NCBI GenBank assembly: GCA_001939145.1
Contig: LSRX01001328.1
Coordinates: 102,556 to 166,555, forward strand
Origin: Symbiodinium microadriaticum
Lineage: Eukaryota; Sar; Dinophyceae; Suessiales; Symbiodiniaceae
Length of the DNA: 64,000 nt
Reading direction: 5' to 3'
Numbering within the stretch: the stretch's first letter is position 1; each line of letters starts with the position of its first letter. Below are positions 33,826 to 45,200 of this stretch, piece by piece. Under the pieces are notes generated by a model that saw only the letters and a program-made list of their open reading frames with translations, was not told the DNA's origin and did not search any database. The translations under genes were made by a program, and so were the position numbers.

Positions 33826-36645
33826 GCCGAGGCATTCAGACCGACGCTGCACATGAGCACCTTCTGCAGGGAGCGGCTATCTGGCAGACCATGCCCCGGC
33901 CAGTCATTTGTGAGCTGGGAAGCTATCCCGAGACCCCTTCTGCCTTGGAGAACGTGTGGTGCGCTGCGTGGCAGATCCGGTGTGTTATTCCGTGCATTCC
34001 AGGATATTCGCTGTGGGCCATCAGGGATGGAGACAGATTGCTTGGCATGTGCACTGCTTCCATTACGTGGGACAAAGTTGCCTCTGCCCTGCATATTTCC
34101 ATGTGGGAGCTCCCACAGACGTTCTTGCACGGAGACGGCAAGGTTTGGCCCTACCCTCACGACCTCAGCACCGTTGCGCACAGGTGTGTCAGTGTATCTC
34201 ATGATACCGCTGAGGCAGTCAGTTGTTTGGGTCAAGACCATCCGGACGAGGTTCCCGCCGACCCTTCCGCTGCACCGGTGCCCTGGTTGTGGCCGTCCTG
34301 CCTTCTTCTCATGTCCCGATATCTCTGGGCAGGGCTGCTGTGTGTTCCTGTGCCAACCCATGCCGTCCGCCTTGAGACGCACATTCCCAGTGCAGCCGAT
34401 GTGCCATGTGCGGTTGCGATGCCTTTTCAGGACTATAGAGACACTACTCGCACCTGCACCATGTCATGGACACTGGAAATGAGTCGTCAGACACATGGCT
34501 TTGCTATCGAGCCACAAGAGCTTGGCAACTACATCGAGCGTCTATGCCCCGGTCCAGAAGTGCTCATACAGCTTTGGTGCCCCGGCCGTAGCTCCATCCT
34601 TCTCCAGGAACGAGTGCGGAGTGCGGGGCGATACCTCGAGGAACAACTTGGACGACTAGGGTACATGCGGGATGTGCATGAGCTTTGCGTCGCTTTCGAA
34701 ACCGGCAATCATGCGCTTGATCTCATACTAGTCCCACCGACTGGAGGGACCTGGTGGATTCTCCAGGATCAGGTAGGGCGTGAAATCCTCCGGCCTGTCA
34801 TGCGTTATTACGTTGATGCAGCCCGTTTCCGCATCCTCACTGTTAGCCCGGAAGGTGTAGGTCAGGCTGTCTGCCCGTCTTACCATGTTCGCCAGAGCAT
34901 GCCCCTGCCTCAGGGGGCGCGCGGCAGGGTTACGCGGGACCACCCTGAATTTGAGGGAGGCTTCCGACAAGGGGTCCTCCACATTGCTGTTGCGGCAGCT
35001 GCCTGCCTCCGAAGTCGATCGTGGTTGGCGGTAGGCTTGCTCAGTGCTCATGCTGCCATAGCGGCTCCTACTGATGGCTCCAGTAGCCTGGTCCCAGCTC
35101 AATCCAGCCAGCCTCCCCTGCCGGTTACGATGCGTATCTGGGCATACAATGTCAGGTCCCCTCTGGATTTTCCCTGGAAGGCAGAGGGCTATAATACGCG
35201 TTGGCTACATGAGTATGTTTGTGAGGTCTTTCACATACGCGGACGTGGGACCTTTCTGGCAACCGGTGCGCCAGAGGATCAGGTACAGCATCTATTGTTC
35301 GTCCCTAGATCTGTTGTTGCCGGACCCCAACCTAGGTACTGGCTCCTGCACGTTGAGGATCGCGCCTGCGTGGTCCCTGGCCAACACCCCTTCGATTGGG
35401 ACATCGTGGCTCAACACATCCGGGACCTCTTCCCCAACATGCGAATCCCGCCCACACGTCCAGCTCTGGGTTTGCAGTCCCAGATCTTTCTTCCTGACTT
35501 TCCTCTGCCCGAGTTCGCTTCCGGTTCGGTTATTCAGATCCTTTTAGGGGCTCTGCATATGGAAACTAGTCGGGATGTGTGGGACCCGACTCCATGGGCT
35601 GTACCCGGGCCCTTTTTCCAGTTCGTGCCCAGCCGAGGTCCAGCAGGCGAGATGGCACATATATACACGCCGGACGCACCCGGCCCAGAAAGCCTTCCTG
35701 CCCCTTCTGTCTCGAGCTGCGACATCGGCTGCCAGACAGATGTTGTTCTGCGCGTGGCTACGCATCTCCTGACGCATCAAACGGTCCAGGACTTGGCACT
35801 ACAGCTCCATGGCCTCGCTGATTGCCTTCAAGAGCTACCTTGCACCACGTCGCCCCTCGGACATGCTTCACCTCTTATGCCCGTTTTTCAAGGACCATCT
35901 GGAAACGGTTCTGAGGCCGGGACCGATGATGGCCCGTCTGCTTCTGCATCGGTGGCTGCCGCATCAGCGAATCCGCCTCCCACCACCTCTGAGGGTCCTG
36001 CGGAAGTCCATTCGGGCGTTCCGTCCTATCCTGCACCACTTTTGGGGTGGTGTCTATGCTTTGCGTGGCCTGGCCTTGTGTCATCGGGTCTGCGCCTTTG
36101 GTGTCTCCTTGGCCAGGGAATTCTGCTCCCCCCGATTTGTCATGGCTCCTTTTTCACCCCGCCTCGTCCAGAATCCGAAGAAGATATCGATTCTGGTCAA
36201 CCAATTGAGTCGGACGATGACGATGAGAACCTGCTTGGTGATACCCCGGACGGCTTGCGCCCGGGGGATGGCTTGCACACGCGCCCCGCCGGGCCGCCGC
36301 CGCCCCTTCCTGCAGGGAGTCCTCCCCTGCCTGACCCCTATGGTGCCAACTTGATCGCGAACGCATCTGCGCCCCCTGATGAGAATTATCTTCCTGGTGA
36401 TTGGGCCACGACCCAAGTGCCGCGTTCTCCTTTGCCTGCCTTGGTCATCCGGCACGTTCAATGGCGCCTTGCTGGCTTTCAACAATGCCTTTTGACTGCT
36501 GATGTCTTTCAGGACTTCCCAGTGCCGAAGGGTACCCCGTTTAGGTTCCATAACCCTTTCACGCGTCGGCCGCAATGCGAAGAGCTGCGTTACTCAGTCA
36601 CACAGGGCGGCTCGCCGTGGGCGGCCATTGTTGTCACGTGCACAA
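33823..36645 (+). CDS. Polyprotein segment 4 (modules and hydrophobic segments)
   Basis: The frame is open from after TAG 33768-33770, with an ATG at 33891, and continues to 36707. It contains module pieces (YSLWAIRDGDRLLGMC near 34005), hydrophobic segments at about 34974-35070 and 36024-36140, and then an acidic Asp/Glu cluster (ESDDDDENLLGD near 36205-36240) and a Pro-rich linker. Protein character passes to the -1 frame near 36640 (VVTC, then NRGWRAVVLLN). The alternation of beta-rich modules, a hydrophobic segment and an acidic/Pro linker recurs in the following segments. Where the protein would reside is unknown; the hydrophobic stretches could span membranes. Confidence 0.55.
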
Positions 36646-37935
36646 CCGTGGGTGGCGTGCTGTCGTCTTGCTTAATCCTCAGCCCGATTCACAGGCAGTT
36701 CATTTGATAGCTATGCCCCACGACTGGCACCTTGTCTCCGTGGCACTTGTTGCCGGCCTCCGCATCGTTCCCTGTTGTGTGCCGCGCCGTTCCAGGTTTT
36801 CGGATCTACTTGCTGTTCCCCTCGAGGACATACAAGGCCGGCTCGAGCTCCCTCTTCAGGTTGAGCTAGATCATGGAGCTGTCACGCTCCGCTCTGGGGA
36901 TTGCTTCCGGGTTGCTGTCCGTGGTGACCCGCCCGGACCTGTCGAGGTTGAGTCAATCCCATCCCAGATTGATGCCGGCCCCACCGAGCCTGCCCCGGCG
37001 GCGACGTCCGGCCATGCCCCTCTTGGGTCTTCCTGGTCTCTGTTTATCCCAATTGCCGCGTTGGTGCCCTGCCCCCGACGCATCTCTGTCTTATTGAGTG
37101 TACTGGCATGGGCCGCCGGCTACGCAATGCACCGCCCTGGTGGGTTCCCCTGCGATACCCCGCCCAGAGATAGGGTTTTTCAGAGCCCTGAGGTTCAGGG
37201 CCACATTCAGGTTGCCCTGCATAGCCCCTTCTTAGGTTCTTTTCCTGCCTACCCGGCCCAACAGGGTACCTCTCACGACACTGCTTGGGCTCAGTTTCTC
37301 AATGATGACACATCTTGGGCCGTTGAATTCTTCCCAGTTTGGCCGGGTCCCCGTTTCAACGAGCTCACCTTTGTTCCGGTCGGGGCTGATTGTGCAACTG
37401 TTACTGTTCTCCTTCGCTGGCGAGGGCATGACCGAGCTGTTCTAATCCCTCGTACGGTTACCATTCATTGGATGCAGGAGTTGGCAGCGGCCCAGGTCTG
37501 CACTGATGTTGTTGACGTTTCCCTGCCACACCCGCTAGAGGTGTGGAGTGCATACGACCCGGTCCCGTGCGATTTCCGCTTGCGCAACGGCGACATGATC
37601 TACCTACATGAGCATGCTCGACATGACCCCGAGGTGCTTGTCTTTGAAGACTCTTGGGACCTCCAAGAGGGCAGAGCCAGCCAGCATGCTCCTTGGGCTG
37701 TGGGCTTTCGCCTCGACTCCGCTATTTCGGTTCTTCTGCGACCAGGACTTCGGCCCTACCTGGCTACTGTGCCGGCCGGCGAGGTCTGGGATCCCCTGGC
37801 ATTCTCGTTCTCTGGCAGCTTTCTCCATGAGCACCCTGGGCGTTGGACACCGGTTCAGTGGACCACCGCTCTGGCTCCGCAGCTTCTCCTGGTCAGCGAG
37901 GCGGCCACCCTTGCCAACATTGTCGTTTCCACCCC
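36640..37935 (+). CDS. Polyprotein segment 5 (two LRxGD modules, hydrophobic segment)
   Basis: The frame has its first ATG at 36575 and is open to 38044. In order it holds TLRSGDCFRVAVRG (near 36880), a hydrophobic segment (37026-37131, ISVLLSVLAWAAGYAM), a first-type module ending FRLRNGDMIYL (near 37575), and the start of a second-type module with WDPLAFSFSGSF and PGRWTPVQW (near 37790-37860). Around 37935 the sense reading moves +1 into segment 6 (VRAAPRFVARDDLAQAL). The module type is not one I can name. Confidence 0.6.
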
Positions 37936-39250
37936 TGAGGGTCCGTGCTGCTCCTCGCTTTGTTGCCAGAGACGACCTAGCACAGGCCTTGCAACTGGCT
38001 CCTTTCCCCCTTACGGTCGGAGGAATACCCGATCTCACCCTTGATCAGGGCGTTGAGCTTCGGAACAGAGATGTTATTTTCGGTTCCTCTACAACCACCA
38101 GTGGGAGCCACCTGTCGCGACCTCGCCCCATTTGGGGTGTGATGGGGTTGCTCCTTCTTGGCCGCCCTCCCCTTTGTTCAAGGGTGGTTTTTGTCGCTGC
38201 TGTGTTCTTGTGGTTCCACCCCAACTCTGTGCAAGGCCACGGTGGGGACTCCAGCGATGATGACCTACCTAGCATCGACTCTGATGATGCCCGGACTGTT
38301 CGTTCTCGATTTGGTGTCAGGAGTCGCAGCCCTGCGCGTCGCCTCTTCCCTGCCAGTGCGAGAGGTGTTAGCTACCACTCCGCCATTCCCGTCCAACTCT
38401 GGGACCCCACGACGCCGCGCGGGACCGGCTGCTTTCCGGATTTTGTTCCCGAGGGCGGCCAGGTCCCTCTCCGCATTTTGTGTCCCTATTCTGGCTGGAG
38501 CGAGCCACGCTCGGTGCGGCATAACCTCCCATGGTCTTTTTATGAAAACTGTGGCACGGCGCACTGCGGTCGTTGGGCTACCCGTTTCGCCCCGGTCGGT
38601 TGCGTCGGCAGACGTGGGTCCCTGGTGCTCGTACCATTTTGTCGGGATCCTTTTGTCACTGTGCTCCTGCATGGTCAGGGACCAGCCCGGTCTATTGTTG
38701 TCCCTCATCACGTCACGCCGACTCAATTCAGACATCTCACGAGCGGTCCCGATGCGGATCCTCCCTCTCAATGTTGGATTTCGGGCCCGCATGCGCAGAT
38801 GCGGGCCGAGCAGACACACGTTCAGCTTCGCAATGGGGACCATTTTGGTTTTGCGCCGGATGCTGGGCGCACTGATATCGGTCGCTCCGATCTCCAGGCG
38901 CATACCTCTCCCGCTGCAGCTGTCTCACGGGCTTGCTGGTCGCTACCTTTTGCTGTGCAGCACTCCGGCGTTGTCTGGTTGTGGTCTTGTAATTCCTGTC
39001 GCCCTGAGCAGCTCATCCTTCGTGAAAATACCTGGTGGGATCCGTTGGCTTGCACTTTCCGTGACCCCCAAGGCCTTGCTCTTCCGGGACCGTGGATCCC
39101 CGCGCTCCACGGGGTGACTGACGGCCTTCATCTGATGGCTCCGGGCGGACGTCTAGCCGTGCATGTCTTGTGTGCGGAAGAGAGGGACGGTGTCCAGGTG
39201 CTCACAAACGCCTTTCTCCCTGGGCCCGACTCTGTGAGACCCCCGCCTGG
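37936..39250 (+). CDS. Polyprotein segment 6 (two LRxGD modules, hydrophobic segment)
   Basis: This frame is open from before 37608 to 39401 and is protein-like from about 37936. It completes one second-type module (VELRNRDVIFG near 38052), then a hydrophobic segment (38132-38236, LWFHPNSVQG end), an acidic linker (GDSSDDDLPSIDSDD), a first-type module ending VQLRNGDHFGFAPD (near 38820), and another second-type module with WWDPLACTF and PGPWIPALH. At about 39250 the reading passes by -1 into the final long frame (ALRDADVLV near 39280 completes the module). Confidence 0.6.
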
Positions 39251-42200
39251 TTGGCAGTGGCACCCCAGCATGGTGAGCCAGGTGCTCTTCGGGATGCGGA
39301 CGTGCTTGTCCGCGACCCTGCAGTCGCCGAGCCGTGGGAGCCCTCTCTTCGCCAGCCCCCCTCTGCCCTCCGGCCTCATGGTGCACCGCCACTGGCCTTG
39401 ATCGGATTTGCCCTGTGTGGGCAAGGCCCTGTGTTATGGCTCTTGGGCCTCATTCTCTTCAGTGCTCCTGTTTCGGCTATGGTAGAAGCTCCTACATATG
39501 CCTTCAATGCCTTTCACGTCGGCCTTTTCCCTTGGAGGCGTGATCCTCCTGATGACACTCTTGAGGATGTCAGCGGAGGGACACAACTGGAAACCGTATA
39601 CCTCAGCCCTTTTACGGGACCCTGCGCCGCGTTGCAGTTTGCTCCGGAGACCTCCTTCGCCAGGTGGTCCGAGGCCCTTCTCGCTAATGAGCCGCGATGG
39701 GGTGCTTCTGCCTGCCCGGTCTGGCCAACCGTCTCATCGGGCGCCATGATTGCTGTTCCTGCCCCCAACACCAATGATGTCGTCTGTCTGCACGTGACAT
39801 CACACCAGGTCCACTATGCTGTGTGTGTGCCCCGGATGTGCACCTTACCTTGGCTTATGCGGGTGCTCAGCACGTCAGCCTCCCTTGATATTATCAGCCT
39901 TGCTATCCCCCCGGGATTGGCTTGCCTTGAGGCTGAGGCAACAGAAGATCTCCACTGGCGAACCGGCGATCTTGTTGTCGCTCTTCCCCCTGACGCCTTC
40001 ACTGGTCTCTTTCAGACCCCGGTGTTCTCCCTGCAAGCACAGGTCAGGCACTGTGCCATCTGGTCACTCGATTTCCGAGTTGCGAACCGCGCTGATGTTA
40101 TTCTCTGGACCCCTGGACACGAGCGACCCCGGCTCACCAAGATCCCGGCGAGGGCTCGTTGGAGTGCCCTGGCGTCCACTTTTGAGGGGGAGTTCTCTCT
40201 GCGTTACCCCGGCCGATGGGTACCAGCCCCATGGGTTGCTGATGATCGACCACACCTTGTGTTGCAGCCGCTGCACCCTGAGCGAGCGCATGTTATTGTC
40301 GAGGCTGGGTCCTACACTTTCTGTGCTGACGTCCGTGCTGCCACAGACGCATATAGGTTATGGGAGGACCTACCCGCCTTGGAATGCCAGCCAACTATTC
40401 TCTCGGTCCCCACGCCCACTCTCCGGGCCGGCACCCATGTCCGAACGGGTGATGTCATCTACGCTGCAGAGCCTAGTGCTTCGGCGCGCAGGGGAGTGGG
40501 ACTTGGCTTATCGGTGTTTGCCCTGACTGGAGTGACAGTCATGGGCCGGTGGTCTTTCTTTCTCTTGCTGACACTTTGCTGCATGCGTGTGTCTAGCATC
40601 ACAGGCGTCCGGGTCGCTCCCGTTGAGGTTTCCCACCGGCTCTGGGATCCGGCTGGGCCTTTGCTGGGACCCGAACAGGGCCTGCCGCATTCCTGTCCTT
40701 GGGCGTTACGGCGACAGCTGCCTGCGTGGTCTGCCTTCGATTGTGTCCGGCCTTCTGTTCACGCGGGAGGCCCTGAATGGGTACCACGCGCTCCTGACCG
40801 CGACCAGGTCACCGTTGTGCTTGTCTGCCCTCCTGCCCCTCGTGCGGTTCTGCTCCCCGCGAGTTGCTCTTCCTCACAAATCCGTGACCTCGCTGCTGCC
40901 TTCTCCCCACATGCTGGCCACGTCGCTGTCCATCCTGCGGTTAGAAGGGTGACTCTCCACGGGGGGCGGACTATCTTCTCCCTTCGCTCTGGTGATGTTG
41001 TGGTAGTGCGTACGGAGACTTGGGTGCCAATGCTCCGCACTCCCCGCACTATCGTCCATGCTACCCCCCAGAACGCTGCCCGCGATGCGTTCTGGGGGCT
41101 ACCTTTCCGCATCCAGGAGCCCGGCATGCTCTTCGCGTGGAAACCGTGTGAGCCTCGTCCTCTTTGCATTCCTACGGGGAGAGGTGAGCTGTGGGACCGG
41201 GTGGGGTGTTCTTTCCGACCCACACTTGTGGCCTTTAGCCCAGACCGTTGGATTCCCACCCAACTCCTTGACCCGCTGGGTCTTCATCTAGTTGTTGCCA
41301 GCGGCGATTCTGACTTTGTCCACCTGATCCGGCGCGGTCCGCCTGTTACTGTGCTTCGCGAGCTTAGGGGTGTGCATGATGAGGAGCTTCGCGATGGCGA
41401 TGTTGCGTCTGCTGCTGCCTCCCGGCCGGCCTGCCTTACTTCGCTCCTCCTGTTGGCGTCTTGCCTGTGCATTCCCCGACCTGGGGGCACAGTCTGTGCT
41501 GCATTGAGTCTGAGCACGTGCTCTGCCTTGCTCCTGCCACCTGGCCTATATACTCTTCCGCTGCACTCTCAGCTTTCTTCTGGGTTAACCACTGCTCAAA
41601 CCCTTTTTTCAACCTACGCCTTCGCATGGGGAGCGCCGGCTCAACATTCAAACCCGCCCCCTATTCAACTGCAAGACACTGCTGTTGTCTATGCCCTTCT
41701 GTCATCCCACTTTCTCCGCAAGCCTCTCCGTCAGGATCTACCTGCTGCTTCACCCACTCCGCTCAGGCATGCCTGGCACCTTTTCCCGGTGTGGCACGGG
41801 GGTGTCCCTGACGAGGTTTTTATTGCTACTGACGGCAGCGGTGAAAGCCATGGGAGCTGGGCCTTTGTTGCCTGGGCCTTATGGCGTGATCAATGGTATC
41901 GCATCGGTTGGGATTGCGGGTCCCTTCATCGTACTCCATGGCTCTCCCCTGCGCCTGTACACAACGTCGATACGCGTTCTTACCTTGGGGAACTCGGGGC
42001 TCTTGCGTCGGCGGCTGCTTGGCTCACGGCTTGGTGGGACTGCCTCTTGGTCCACACGCGTGCAGCTCCCCGCAGAGTCACTCTCGCCGTTGACAACACC
42101 TCCGCCCTGCAGGTTGCCGCTGGTCATGCCAATGCCACTACGCCCTCTGCTCAGGTGTGCCGGGGCTTATGGCAGGGGGCCCAATCTCGGATCTCCACAG

Positions 42201-45200
42201 ACTTCCGTCACGTCCCGGGCCATCAGGGTTTTACTGTCAACGAGATCGCCGATTTCTTGGCTGGATATGCCGCACGCTACCCGGCTGCTGGCTCTACCGC
42301 GTACAGCCAATTCCCGTCTGATTTCGCCCCTCGTTTGCACACTGCTTGCGGCACCCTATGGCTGCTACCCACGGCCACCCAAACTGCCCACGGCCTGGTT
42401 TGGGCCTGCCCTGACACTTCCTCTACTAGCGCCCCCGAGCCCGCTTTCGAGGATATGCCTCTGAAGGGTCCTGACCTGTCTGCTACGACGGCCCCTGCCC
42501 CCCCGCCCTTGCCGGCCACCTCGTGCCTGGCCAAAGTTGTTCAAGCCAACATACAGACCATTAAGGATACTGATCCCTCCTTCTTCAATCGGGAAGGGCA
42601 TGGGCAACGCCGCATCTATCTGGCCCGCCAGCTTTTAACGCTAGATGCTCATGTCGCTCTTCTGCAGGAATGTAGAAGCCGAGCAGGGCGTTGGTCTTCC
42701 CACGGGTTCCTTAGCTGGCGCTCTGGCCATGCTAAAGGCCAGGCGGGGGTCGAGGTATGGGTTCGGCCAGACTGTGTGCAGCCGCCTCTTCAACTAGACC
42801 ACTGGCGAACTTGCTTCTCGGCCCCGCGGCTGCTGATAGTGCGATGCACCCGTCCTGATTTCCCTGTGGCTCTTGTTTCAGGCCACGCACCACACGCCGA
42901 GCGGCCACCTGATGAAATCCGCGCCTTCTGGGCGCTTCTCAGCACACAGCTCCGCAGCCTGAGGCGAGATGGCTCGCTTGTCATCGGTGTTGATGCGAAC
43001 GCCGATTTCCTCGCCCAGGACGAGCACAGCATTTTAATTGGCCCTTCGTTGTCGGTTCGCCAAGGCCGTCTTGCGGATGACTTTCTCCTTCAGCTTGTTC
43101 AGGAGATTGGCTTGTGTGCTGTTGGTACGTGGCCTGACCTCCACTCTGGCCCTATGTGGACTTGGCAACATACCAGTGGCAAGCGGCAGCGTCTCGATCA
43201 CATTCTTATTTCCTCTGGTACTCAGGTGTCTCGGCATCGGCAATTCCCTGAATTTGACATCCTCAATGGTGACGCCCGAGATCACATGCCGCTGTGTTGC
43301 CAGGTGCAGATTCCAGGTCGGGCCTGCCAGGACCCCCGCCCGTCCGGACGGTATGCTGTTGACCGGGCGAATGACGTTGCCACTGCCGTCTGGTTCTCTG
43401 TCACGCCGCGCTTTGACCTTTCTCCCTCTGCACAGGTCTCAACATTCATGCGGCAGCATGCTGCCGCCGTGAAGGCACTTCCGCGCAGGCCACCCTTCGT
43501 TAAGCGTCAACCTTATCTGTCCGATGAGGCCGCTGCCATCCTCTCCGATCTGCGTGATGCCCGAGCTGAGCTGCGCACACTCCAGGCCGCACTCGCTTCT
43601 TCCGCTCTACGAGCAGCCTTCGATCGTTGGTGCGACCGCACGCGTCCTGCTGACCCTGAAGCTCAGCATCACTGCGTTAGGCTTCAGATTGCTCATTACC
43701 AGTCTGTCGCCTTCTCGCTCCGGGTCAGGGCGCATTCTCTTGCCAGGCGTGACAAAAAGCAGTATTTTGAATCCCTTCTTACTGATGCTGCGGCACACTG
43801 GCATGCCACCGGTCGGGTCCAGGAGAGCGCTAATAAATTAGCGTGGGCCTCTAAGACCGCCCGGCAGAAGCGCGAGGTTCGAGCTGCAAGTGGTTTTGAC
43901 ATTGATGCTGACCTCCAAGCCCAATTTCAACAGCAGGAAGCTGGCAGGATAGTCACCACGGAACAGCTTGCGGCACATTTCTCTGCGTGGCAGCAGCAGC
44001 ACCGGGACGCGTGCCCCCTGGCGCTGCCAACCCTGCTTGACCTCGAAGCCATGTGCCGCTCTCAGAAGCGCGGCAAGGCGCCGGGCCCTGATCAGGTAAG
44101 GAATGAGGTCTGGAAGTGTCAGCCTGACCAGGCTAGTCGGTGGCTCTGGCCGCTTTGCCTCCGTGTCAGCGGCGGCCACCCTGAACCGATGCACTTCAAG
44201 GACTCAGCTGTGTGTGCGCTGCATAAAAAGGGGCCGGCGCACCTCCCCGTCAACTTTCGCTCTATCGCGATGCTCAACGGGGTTGCCAAATTATGGCATG
44301 CACATGTGCGTGCCACGGTTGGCCAGGAAATTCTCCACCGGTATTTCCCTACCCAACTAGGTGGGCGCAAGGGTGTTGACACAGGACTCGCACTTGCCGT
44401 GTTTCGATGTGCGAGTGACCTTGCTGACACAGCAGGGCGCTCATGGGCCGCTTTCTTTGTCGACATACAAGCAGCGTACTACGAAACTGATAGAGACCTT
44501 CTGTTCCACGATGCCTCTAATGATGCCGCCCTCCTCCAGCTGCAGCTACCCGAGCATGTTCACAAGCTCATTGCCGGGGGTGTGCTGCAGGGATTGGGGG
44601 TGCCACAGTCGCAGATTGACCTTCTACGCGACTGTGTCGAATGCTCCTTCTGGACTTTCACGGGGCAGACTCAGGCCGTTATGGCGTCTCGCGGCTCTCG
44701 CCCGGGGGACGGTCTTGCGGACGTGCTCTTCGGGGCCCTGTTTGCTGTCATTCTCAATTGCCTAGACCACGCCTGCCAAAGTGAAGGGATCTGCCACACA
44801 AGCTTGTATGAGGCTCTTGGAGAGGCCCCTCGACCCCTCCAAATCGCTTGGGCTGATGACCTTTCCCTTTTAGCCGATTTTGACTCCCCGCAAGAAGCTG
44901 TAGAACTGTTGCCGCGCCTCGCGACTGTGATTCTCCGAACCATTGAGGCCTTCCGCTTCCGCGTCAACCTCGGGCCGGGGAAAACAGAAGCTCTTGTTAA
45001 AATCTGTGGCAATGGCGCCACCGCCGCCCGAGCGCGTCTGCTCTCAGACACAGCCGGCATCCCCACTGCAGATGGAAGGTATGTAAGGCTCGTCCCCGAG
45101 TATAAGTACTTGGGGGTCCCGCAGCGCAGCAATGACTCGGGGCGACGTGATATTGAAGCTGCTGCAGGTCGAGGCCGCGCTGTGTGGAGTCAGGCTGCCA

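Noticed and set aside
33816-33826. AGGTAAG splice-donor-like site at the end of polyprotein segment 3
   Set aside because: An equally good site (CAGGTAAGG at about 44094) lies inside the intact RT, where splicing would destroy it. The overlapping open frames leave no room for an evident intron.
36600-36660. Programmed -1 frameshift site
   Set aside because: No X-XXY-YYZ heptamer is visible where reading passes from segment 4 to 5. An indel or sequence error is simpler.
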